Assembly (NCBI GenBank): GCA_036399775.1
Contig: DASWMJ010000007.1
Span: 21,914 to 85,913 of the forward strand
Direction of reading: 5' to 3'
Source: JADMIH01 sp036399775
GTDB lineage: Bacteria; Chloroflexota; Chloroflexia; QHBQ01; JADMIH01
Length of the DNA stretch: 64,000 nt
Within the stretch, counting starts at the first letter, position 1. Every line of letters starts with the position of its first letter. A program made the position numbers and the translations under genes. Under the pieces are notes generated by a model that was not told the DNA's origin, did not search any database, and worked only from the letters and a program-made list of their open reading frames with translations. Below are positions 51,738-58,906 of this stretch, in pieces.

Positions 51738-51918
51738 AGAGACCAGATATAGAGAAAGTCGCATTACCATCATTCTTAGCGTTATCTTTCTGATTAGCTG
51801 TGATAGGGAAGGGGGTAGGAGTAGGGACTCCTGTGTAAAACCACGCTTTCCACACTCAGGTCATCCTACAATGCGCGAACGGGCGTTGTAGTAGACCAAC
51901 AATGAGGAGAGCGTGACC

Positions 51919-54900
51919 ATGAGCAAAATATCGGTATCACGGCCCGGGCGTCGTTGGCGTGGGGTGTTTGCCATCCTTGCCGTCGTCGCCCTGGCCGTGC
52001 TGGCATCCGGGGGCTTGCAGATGCTCGCCTCGCGGAACAGCGCCAACGTGGGGCAGGCGCAAGAGCGGCCCGGCGTGGTGGGAGTGCCCACCGAAGGCGT
52101 TGACCCTGGGCGCGCAGCCGTCGCAATAAGTGCTCATGTCGCAGATTTCGACTGTGGCGGCGAATGGCAGTTCGCCATCACGGGCATCCAGGACGAAGCT
52201 CAAGCACCCGCAGCCATCCAGGTCGCCTGGGAGTCGGGCGCGAAGGAAAGCGTGAAGCTGTCGGGCGTGAAGGGGGAGACAGCCTTATATGGAACCTCTT
52301 CAAACTCCGACAGTATTGTTGTCTCAGCAGGGACAAAGATATATGGCGGCTGGGAAGGCTCTTTCGACTTGATCGAGGGGCCGTGCCCTCCCGAAGATAC
52401 GCCCATACCTCCGACTACGCAGCCGGACCCGCCCGCGCCTGCGCCCGAAGCCACAACCGAGCCTGAACCCGGTGTCGTCGCCCCAACTGAGGAGCCGGTT
52501 GAGCCTCCCACTGTAGAGCCGGTTGCCAAGCCCCCTACCGAAGAGCCGGTGGTGAGCGAACCTACCCGCGAGCCGCGCCCTACGGAAGAGCCGCAGGCCG
52601 ACCCGCCTGAGCCACCAGTTGCCGATACCCCTGTGCCCCCAACGGCAGCGCCGCCCGCGAAGACCTACAAGGTCATCACCGCAGGCGTTTACGGGTACGA
52701 GTGCTCCGACGGCGAGTGGGAATTCACTATTGAGCAGGTGGAGGCCGCCGAGGATGTGCCCGCTTCGGTGCGCGTGACCTGGGACAACGGGGCGCAACTT
52801 GATGTGCCTCTGTCGGGCTTCACGGGCGGCACCGCTTACTACGTCAGCACAGCCAACCTCGACGCGCGGGTGATCTCCACCACCGCCGAGGTATATGAAG
52901 GGTGGCAGGGGCGGTTCTCGCTGGCCCAGGGGCCTTGCCTGCCCGGCGCGATACCACAGCCGCCTGAACCTCCTGTCGGCCCTCCGGTGCCGCAGGATAC
53001 GCCGGTGCAGCCGGTCGCGTCCGGCATGAAGGTAATATCAGGGCGCGCTACGGGCTACGATTGCAACAGCAGCGAGTGGAAGTTCGTTATCACGGGCATC
53101 CGAGAGGACCAGGGAGCAGCCTGGCCCGCGACGGTGCATGTGGCGTGGAGCAACGGGGCGCAGCTTGACGTGCCTCTGTCGGGCTTCACGGGCGGCACCG
53201 CTTACTATATAAGCACATCCAACCTGGATGTGGAAGTGAAGTCGGTGAGCGCCGAGATATATGCTGAGTGGGTTGGCGGGTTCGATGTGGTGCAGGGGCC
53301 TTGCATATCAGGCGGGGTGGTGCCGAACAATTCGCCGCTTCCTACGAATACGCCTTATCCTACAAGTACGCCCTACCCTACTTACGTGAAGCCGACCAAG
53401 ACGCCCTATCCTACCCATACCCCATATCCGACTTACACACAGGTGGTGCCGAGCAACACGCCGCGTCCCACCAATACCACGCGTCCGACAAACACACCGT
53501 ACCCCACCAGCACGCCCTATCCGACCAGTACGCCTTACCCCACGTACGTGAAGCCGACCAAGACGCCGTATCCTACATCAACGCCGTACCCGACTTATAC
53601 GGTGGTGTCTGCTACCAATACGCGCATACCCCCGACGGCTACGCCCGTTTACTCCTGCCAGTTTGAGATACTCAGCTTCCACGAGTGCCTGGACGCCAAC
53701 GGGTGCGTGGAGTATTCGATCCCGATAAAGAATAATGGCTCTGTGGGTGTCACTGTTGAGGGTGTCGTAAAGATATTGGGCGCGGGTAACGCGGTGATGG
53801 GGCAGGTCACGATACCGCCGACGTATGTGGGACCCAACAGCACCGTCAATGTTACCGGCATGGTGTGTATCACCTCGCCAAACCCGCAGGGGCCGTACAC
53901 GCTCGACGTAACAGTAGTTGATATAGACAGGCTATGCGGGGAGAAGCACAGGAGTGAGCCTCTGGAGATGTGCGTGCAGCCCACCAGCACGCCCGCGCAT
54001 GCTACTAAGACGCCGCAACCCACCTACACACCGCAGCCGACATATACGCCTCAGCCTACTTATACTCGCGTAACCAAGACGCCATATGCGACATACACGC
54101 CTATGCCTACCTATACGGTGGCAGGCTCTACGCAGACACCGCGAGCCACAGGCACGCCTCGCGCCACTCGCACACCGAGAGCGACGAATACTCCTTACCC
54201 GACGAACACACCTTATCCAACCTATACGCCATACCCGACTTATACGCCTAAGACGAAGACTCCCTATCCTACATACACGCCTTACCCGACGTACACAGTA
54301 GTGAATGCGACTAACACGCCGGTGCATGCCACCAAGACGCCGCAAGCTACCTATACGCCTCAGCCCACTTATACGCCTCAGCCTACGTACACCCGCGTAA
54401 CCAAGACACCGTATGCGACATATACGCCCCTGCCTACCTATACCGTGATGCAGCCGACTGAGACAGTTGTGGGCGCGACCAATACGCCGCGTGCTACCCG
54501 TACGCCTCTCGCCACTCGCACGCCGCTGTCCACGAAGACGCCGCAGCCGACGTATACTCCACAGGCGACATACACGCCCTACCCGACCTACACACCCAGG
54601 ACGAAGACACCTTATCCAACGTATACACCATTGCCGACGTACACAGTGGGGCAGCCAAGCGGCACGGTAGTCAAGGCAACTAACACGCCTGCAAAGTCAA
54701 CGGGGACTCCCGCGAAGGTTACCATGACAGTGGTGGGGGCAACGAGCACGCCTGCGAAGGCTACCAACACAGTGATTGTGGGGACGGGTACACCTACCAG
54801 GATGACGAGCACGCCTCAAGCTACAGGCACGGTGCTATCTTCTACGCACACGCCGGTAGGAGCTACCAACACGCCGGTGTTTGCTACTTATACGCCTCGG

Positions 54901-55497
54901 CCCACTTATACTCCCAGGCCAACGCACACAGCGGGACCCTCGCCTACACACAGGCCGACTTATACGCCACGACCTACCAACACGCCGTTAGTCGCGCCCA
55001 CTAATACGCCTGTAACGCAGCCCAGCAATACTTCGGTGCCACAGCCGACCAACACTCCCGGCACGCCACCCACCGATACGCCGGTGCCCGGAGCTACAAA
55101 TACGCCTATAGTGGCTCCATCGAATACTCCGGCCAGGGGTCCAGAAGCGACTCCTACACCTGGCTTGCCTGGTGGCGGGAGCACGCCTACCAATACCCCT
55201 GTTAGCGGGTCGGGCGGTGTGCCTACGCCTACGAGGGTATCGGAGGTGCTGCCTCAAGTGGGCACGCCTTCAGCGCCGACCGATACACCCGCGCCTGCAT
55301 TGACGCCTATTCAAGCGCCGAGCGCCGCCGTCGCGACCACGACACCCCAGCGCCGTTCCGAGGTGCTGCCGGTGACGGGTATGGTAATGGGAATATTCGT
55401 TACGCTGGCGGCCATAGTGGGTCTCGCCGGGGTGCTACTGACGAGCGGCGCGCTGGCAAGAAGGAAGCGCGCCCGCGATGATGAGTTCAGGCTATAA
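51919..55497 (+). CDS. Cell-wall-anchored Thr/Pro-rich stalk protein with LPVTG sorting signal
   Basis: 1192 residues from ATG 51919 (GAGGAG 10 bases upstream; a GTG two codons earlier is possible). Signal peptide: GVFAILAVVALAVLASGG. Three related modules of about 90 residues (70-155, 250-342, 370-462) share YxCxxxEWxFxITGI, NGAQLDVPLSGFTGGTAYY and QGPC, with one Cys near each end. A fourth Cys-rich beta domain is at about 579-689. Between and after these lie stalks of TPYPTYTP-like repeats (475-575, 690-1090), mucin-like and probably glycosylated. The C-terminus is LPVTG (1150-1154), a hydrophobic helix and ARRKRARDDEF, a classic sortase signal. A surface adhesin or spacer is inferred; no sortase gene is nearby. 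Confidence 0.88.
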   Translation: MSKISVSRPGRRWRGVFAILAVVALAVLASGGLQMLASRNSANVGQAQERPGVVGVPTEGVDPGRAAVAISAHVADFDCGGEWQFAITGIQDEAQAPAAIQVAWESGAKESVKLSGVKGETALYGTSSNSDSIVVSAGTKIYGGWEGSFDLIEGPCPPEDTPIPPTTQPDPPAPAPEATTEPEPGVVAPTEEPVEPPTVEPVAKPPTEEPVVSEPTREPRPTEEPQADPPEPPVADTPVPPTAAPPAKTYKVITAGVYGYECSDGEWEFTIEQVEAAEDVPASVRVTWDNGAQLDVPLSGFTGGTAYYVSTANLDARVISTTAEVYEGWQGRFSLAQGPCLPGAIPQPPEPPVGPPVPQDTPVQPVASGMKVISGRATGYDCNSSEWKFVITGIREDQGAAWPATVHVAWSNGAQLDVPLSGFTGGTAYYISTSNLDVEVKSVSAEIYAEWVGGFDVVQGPCISGGVVPNNSPLPTNTPYPTSTPYPTYVKPTKTPYPTHTPYPTYTQVVPSNTPRPTNTTRPTNTPYPTSTPYPTSTPYPTYVKPTKTPYPTSTPYPTYTVVSATNTRIPPTATPVYSCQFEILSFHECLDANGCVEYSIPIKNNGSVGVTVEGVVKILGAGNAVMGQVTIPPTYVGPNSTVNVTGMVCITSPNPQGPYTLDVTVVDIDRLCGEKHRSEPLEMCVQPTSTPAHATKTPQPTYTPQPTYTPQPTYTRVTKTPYATYTPMPTYTVAGSTQTPRATGTPRATRTPRATNTPYPTNTPYPTYTPYPTYTPKTKTPYPTYTPYPTYTVVNATNTPVHATKTPQATYTPQPTYTPQPTYTRVTKTPYATYTPLPTYTVMQPTETVVGATNTPRATRTPLATRTPLSTKTPQPTYTPQATYTPYPTYTPRTKTPYPTYTPLPTYTVGQPSGTVVKATNTPAKSTGTPAKVTMTVVGATSTPAKATNTVIVGTGTPTRMTSTPQATGTVLSSTHTPVGATNTPVFATYTPRPTYTPRPTHTAGPSPTHRPTYTPRPTNTPLVAPTNTPVTQPSNTSVPQPTNTPGTPPTDTPVPGATNTPIVAPSNTPARGPEATPTPGLPGGGSTPTNTPVSGSGGVPTPTRVSEVLPQVGTPSAPTDTPAPALTPIQAPSAAVATTTPQRRSEVLPVTGMVMGIFVTLAAIVGLAGVLLTSGALARRKRARDDEFRL

Positions 55498-55511
55498 GTG
55501 AGGTAAGGGTA

Positions 55512-55566
55512 AACCAATAAAAAGGCTGTTTCGGTGCCCCACGCCGAAACAGCCTTTTTATTGGTT
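55512..55566 (+). terminator. Terminator of the wall-protein gene
   Basis: 23-bp perfect stem (55512-55534 with 55544-55566), nine-base loop, T-rich right arm. It can also serve the convergent gene ending at 55602. Confidence 0.92.
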
Positions 55567-55601
55567 TTAGAAGATGTTTGGGTCTGGCAGAAAGGTTGCG
55601 A

Positions 55602-55964
55602 TTAGTCCATCAGACGCCCGGCTGCGCGGTGGACGTTACCGCCGAAGTAGCTTCCCCCCGCGAAGTACCAGGGTAGCTCTTCCAGCACGCTCGCCGCGTT
55701 GTGCGCGCTTACCTGCGCTACTACCTCACCCGCCACCAGCCCGCGATACCACCGGCCCGATCTGCTCTGCCATTCCAACTCAAAATGGTAGTGCAGCCAG
55801 TTCCGCCCGCATATACGGCACACGTCCATAGACACGTCCGCATAGCGCCCATTTTGCGGATCGACTCCAAGATACGTGCTGTCAAACTGCGTATGGACGA
55901 AAGGCGGCTGCAAACACTTGCAACCTTGCTCGTCGGGGGCAGGCTCGCCGGATTGTGCCTCCAT
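55602..55964 (-). CDS. Small zinc-ribbon-like protein of unknown function
   Basis: 120 residues from the ATG at 55964, chosen because GGAG is six bases upstream; a GTG 15 codons earlier falls in a terminator hairpin. GCKCLQPPF and DVCRICGRNWLHYHFELEW supply two Cys pairs for a metal site. The Trp/Tyr-rich stretch that follows (SRSGRWYRGLV, LPWYFAGGSYFGG) suggests a compact beta fold. No family is recognised. Convergent with the wall-protein gene. Confidence 0.7.
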   Translation of the reverse strand: MEAQSGEPAPDEQGCKCLQPPFVHTQFDSTYLGVDPQNGRYADVSMDVCRICGRNWLHYHFELEWQSRSGRWYRGLVAGEVVAQVSAHNAASVLEELPWYFAGGSYFGGNVHRAAGRLMD

Positions 55965-56000
55965 AATAAGCTCCGCGTTCGAGGGGCGATAGAGACTCGA

Positions 56001-56035
56001 ACGCCCCACTCTGAAAGAAGATGAGAGTGGGGCGT
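56001..56035 (-). terminator. Hairpin downstream of the retropepsin-like gene
   Basis: 12-bp stem ACGCCCCACTCT/AGAGTGGGGCGT with an 11-base loop, 41 bases beyond the stop at 56077 and ahead of the small zinc-ribbon gene. Confidence 0.8.
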
Positions 56036-56076
56036 CTTGTGGTGTTCACCTGCTATTCCTCAAGCGGGGTGCTGGT

Positions 56077-56514
56077 CTACAAACTCAGCGTAAAGGTGTT
56101 CTTGAAGCCTATGTAGGTCAGGACTGCGTGCTGCAACACGTCTCGCCCGATGAGGCATTCCACGTTCTGGTATGGGAGTGGGACTGCGGCTGCTGTTACT
56201 TCAATAGCATCACCGGCGTCCTCATGAGAAAAGAGCAGTCGCACGAGATATACCGGGCATTGAGTATAGCTTGATAACGCGGTAGTGAGCCACTCGACGC
56301 CAGCAGGGTCGATGTTAAGACGCTCAGCAATACCTTCGCGGATAACGGTAATAGGTGATCCAGTATCAATTAAAGCGCGAACGCTAACAGGCTCCGGCAC
56401 AGCTTGATGGTTTTGTATGAGTGTTTGCTCATACTTTGATGCCACTGCGAGCCTGATCTCAATTACGGGTCCATCCGTGCGGAGGTTGGGTGATGGCTTA
56501 GTGAAGTGAGGCAT
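56077..56514 (-). CDS. Retropepsin-like aspartic protease
   Basis: 145 residues. VRALIDTGSPITVIREGIAERL holds the DTGS catalytic motif, and VECLIGRDVLQHAVLTYIG is the second conserved turn of the single-lobe aspartyl protease fold; activity would need a dimer. No signal peptide, so cytoplasmic. Its ATG follows the stop of the DUF5678-like gene with no base between (TAGATG), so the two are tightly coupled and the upstream protein may be substrate, adaptor or inhibitor. Lower GC than its neighbours. Confidence 0.85.
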   Translation of the reverse strand: MPHFTKPSPNLRTDGPVIEIRLAVASKYEQTLIQNHQAVPEPVSVRALIDTGSPITVIREGIAERLNIDPAGVEWLTTALSSYTQCPVYLVRLLFSHEDAGDAIEVTAAAVPLPYQNVECLIGRDVLQHAVLTYIGFKNTFTLSL

Positions 56515-56769
56515 CTATACTCGTACAGCTTCCCCTTCGTAGTTGTGTGGACCTTCGACTTCTACGATGCGTTTCACCAGGAATGGCCCCCTACCCAGTT
56601 TGATGTATCCCTGGTTGATCGCCGCATGCTGTCTTGAAAAGATACCGAGAATCTCATCACCTTTGATGAGTACATATTTACCCTTTGCCTTGCTCAGCAG
56701 GTCGGCCTTGTGCTTTTCATATGTCCGAAACTCTTGCTCAAGTTGTGGAATTATGCTCGGATTAATCAT
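56515..56769 (-). CDS. DUF5678-like small protein, coupled to the retropepsin-like gene
   Basis: 84 residues: an N-terminal helix (IPQLEQEFRTYEKHKADLLSK), then KGKYVLIKGDEILGIFSRQHAAINQGYIKLG and PFLVKRIVE, the strand-helix-strand pattern of DUF5678-type proteins. No catalytic residues are apparent. It is the first gene of a two-gene operon with zero spacing. The preceding AGGAGGTAATCC supplies a strong ribosome site. Confidence 0.75.
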   Translation of the reverse strand: MINPSIIPQLEQEFRTYEKHKADLLSKAKGKYVLIKGDEILGIFSRQHAAINQGYIKLGRGPFLVKRIVEVEGPHNYEGEAVRV

Positions 56770-56884
56770 GCTCGGATTACCTCCTTCTATAAGCGGATAG
56801 AATGCACCGGCCCAGTCCGGCCCAGTATAGTAGGTGAATGCGGAAAGTAAAACGCGGACCTACTGTACGAGGTGGAGAGAAGTT

Positions 56885-57544
56885 TTAGCTGAGGTCGGGC
56901 TGGATCAGGCCGTAGTTGCCGTCGTTGCGGCGGTAGAGGACGTTTACCTGCTCGTCGGTGGCGTTCATGAAGACGAAGAAGCTGTGGCCTAGAAGCTCCA
57001 TCTCTTCGATGGCATCTTCCGGGAACATAGGCTTGACGTTGAAGCGTTTGACCCTGACCACGCCTCTTTCGTTATCTTCATCATCTTCGTCGTATGCATC
57101 GCCGGAGGTTGAGCCATCAGCGCTCGTAGTGGCGGGGGATAGGGAGGTAGGGCCGGGCTCTACTAAGTCCAGGATGCCGGGGAAGTTTGCGTCGGGGGCG
57201 GGTGCGGACTTGCGGAGGCCGGGGGAGCCTTTCTTGCGGCGGTCGTGGCGCGTCCGGTAACGCTCAACCTGACGGGACAGGTGGTCCATCGCCTGGTCTA
57301 CGGCGGTGAGAAGCTCCGGGTTGGAGACTTCGGAGCGGATCAGGTTATTGTTGCGGGTGTGGAGGGTGAACTGCGCTCTATATTCGAAGCGTTGCGCGTT
57401 GAGGTGGGTAGTTTGCTGCGAAAGGATTACTTCTGTTGAAGTGATGTTGTCAATGTGGCGAGAGAGGCGGTCTATGCGCTTGCGGATTTGTTCCTCGATG
57501 TCACCGGCCAGCTTGAAGTTCTTGGGCCTGATGGTTACATCCAT
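56885..57544 (-). CDS. hpf: Ribosome hibernation promoting factor, long form
   Basis: 219 residues. The N-terminal domain (MDVTIRPKNFKLAGDIEEQIRKRIDRLSRH ... DQAMDHLSRQVERYRTRHDRRK) binds the decoding centre. A variable acidic linker (YDEDDEDNERG) is followed by the C-terminal dimerisation domain VVRVKRFNVKPMFPEDAIEEMELLGHSFFVFMNATDEQVNVLYRRNDGNYGLI. The long form dimerises 70S ribosomes to 100S in stationary phase. GGAGGA lies before the ATG. The linker is longer than in Firmicutes homologues. Confidence 0.95.
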   Translation of the reverse strand: MDVTIRPKNFKLAGDIEEQIRKRIDRLSRHIDNITSTEVILSQQTTHLNAQRFEYRAQFTLHTRNNNLIRSEVSNPELLTAVDQAMDHLSRQVERYRTRHDRRKKGSPGLRKSAPAPDANFPGILDLVEPGPTSLSPATTSADGSTSGDAYDEDDEDNERGVVRVKRFNVKPMFPEDAIEEMELLGHSFFVFMNATDEQVNVLYRRNDGNYGLIQPDLS

Positions 57545-57570
57545 TAAGTGTCCTCCAGGGGAGATTTTAG

Positions 57571-57700
57571 AATGCGGAATGCGGAGTGCGGAATGTTACG
57601 ATTGCTACTCTGTTAGCAATCGGTAGGCCATCAGCAATATGCAGGCACGCTACTTTCGTTGGTCAGCACGCCGCATTCCGCATTCCACATTCCGCACTCG
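57571..57700. repeat. Inverted repeat of GCGGAATG/CATTCCGC units
   Basis: AATGCGGAATGCGGAGTGCGGAATG (57571-57595, degenerate 8-9-base units) is matched by GCCGCATTCCGCATTCCACATTCCGC (57670-57695) on the other side of a 70-base centre. It lies between hpf and the tRNA gene. Confidence 0.8.
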
Positions 57701-57705
57701 ACAGT

Positions 57706-57781
57706 TGGTGCGCGTGGAGAGATTCGAACTCCCGACGCAGGGCTTAGGACGCCCTCGCTCTGTCCCCTGAGCTACACGCGC
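57706..57781 (-). tRNA. tRNA-Arg (anticodon CCT)
   Basis: Complete cloverleaf on the minus strand: acceptor GCGCGTG/CACGCGC, D-arm GCTC/GAGC, anticodon stem AGGGC/GCCCT with loop GTCCTAA, five-base variable loop, T-arm GGGAG-TTCGAAT-CTCTC, discriminator A and an encoded CCA (57706-57708). CCT reads AGG, a rare arginine codon. Confidence 0.97.
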
Positions 57782-57807
57782 AGATGCGCCATTTTTCGCG
57801 CAAGCAA

Positions 57808-58740
57808 TTATACCTTAGTTGCGTCGCCTGCCGCAAGTAAGATGCGGCGTGCGCGCAGGTCGTACTCACCGCCGTCGGCAAGCATGGTGACGTTGACCGG
57901 GCCGATTGAGATAGGTTGGCCGGAGTGGGCGGCAGACGCGGAGTTGGCTTCGATGCGCCCGGCGTCGAGGAAGTAGACCACGCCGCTCCCCGCGACGATG
58001 CAATGCTTCAGCCCGTCCACCAGTAGGCAGGTGTTCTCGTCTATGCCTATGCCGAGGGCGTTGGGGTGCTCGGCCACCGCCGAAGCCAGCCGGGGGAAGC
58101 GGCCACGCGCTCCGAAGTGGGTGTCAATTATCATGTCGTCGCCCACCCAGCCGAGGCCGTGCGACATCTGCACCATGCCCATGCGTAGCTCGCCACTGCC
58201 GCCGCCCGCTACGACCATTGGCCGGCCCATAGCGGTCGCGCCCGCACTGGTGCCCGCGACTACCGCGCCGCGCTGGTAGGCCAGCCTGATCGCTTCCTCG
58301 GCGGGCGAGCGGTCAAGGGTCTGGGTGAGGGCGTACTGGTCGCCTCCGGTGATGAAGACGCCCGCCGCCTCCGACAGTAGCTTTGTGTTCGCAAACTCCT
58401 GGGCCTCGTCGCGGTTGCGGATGTAGGGGGCGTGGATGTGGGCGCGCGGCACGCCGAGGCGCGTGAATATACGCACGTATTCGGCGGTAAGCACTTCGGG
58501 GTGGCGGGTGGCCGTGCTGACCAGTACGATGTCACGCTGCGCGGAATGGACCGTGACGCGCTCTACGAGCTGGATGAAAAGGCGGGCAAGTCGAGCGTCC
58601 GGGTCGAGCCGATCTGCCCCACCGATGACCATCAAGTAGCCGGGCGTGCGCCAGGGTCCGGTCAGGAGGGCCGACCCTGCTCCCGAATATGGGATGCGAA
58701 TTACAGACTGCGGCGTCTTTTGCTTACCATTACTTGACAC
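57808..58740 (-). CDS. cphB: Cyanophycinase
   Basis: 310 residues, GTG start at 58740 with GAGGAA upstream. Family S51-like fold: MVIGGADRLDPD, VLVSTATRHPE, GVFITGGDQYALTQTL, VVAGTSAGATAMG (nucleophile Ser in GTSAGA, about 163-168) and IDTHFGARGRFPRLA, the cyanophycinase H-x-R region. It hydrolyses cyanophycin to beta-Asp-Arg dipeptides. It lies immediately upstream of and on the same strand order as cphA's 3' end (166-base gap), so polymer breakdown and synthesis are encoded side by side. No signal peptide, so intracellular. Confidence 0.93.
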   Translation of the reverse strand: MSSNGKQKTPQSVIRIPYSGAGSALLTGPWRTPGYLMVIGGADRLDPDARLARLFIQLVERVTVHSAQRDIVLVSTATRHPEVLTAEYVRIFTRLGVPRAHIHAPYIRNRDEAQEFANTKLLSEAAGVFITGGDQYALTQTLDRSPAEEAIRLAYQRGAVVAGTSAGATAMGRPMVVAGGGSGELRMGMVQMSHGLGWVGDDMIIDTHFGARGRFPRLASAVAEHPNALGIGIDENTCLLVDGLKHCIVAGSGVVYFLDAGRIEANSASAAHSGQPISIGPVNVTMLADGGEYDLRARRILLAAGDATKV

Positions 58741-58906
58741 GTATGGGTTGTTCCTCTAGCTCGTATTGCGTATTGCGTGATTATTGAACCACAAAGACAC
58801 AAAGAATATTAAGATCTATGGATCGAACCGCAGAGGCGCGGCAACGCTGAGGTTATTATAGGTTTCACGCATCGCGTTTTACGCAACACGTACTAAGCAA
58901 TACGCA

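Noticed and set aside
54001..54660. DNA tandem repeat inside the wall-protein gene as a mobile or CRISPR-like array
   Set aside because: The periodicity follows in-frame TPxPTYTP codons and is explained by the protein repeat.
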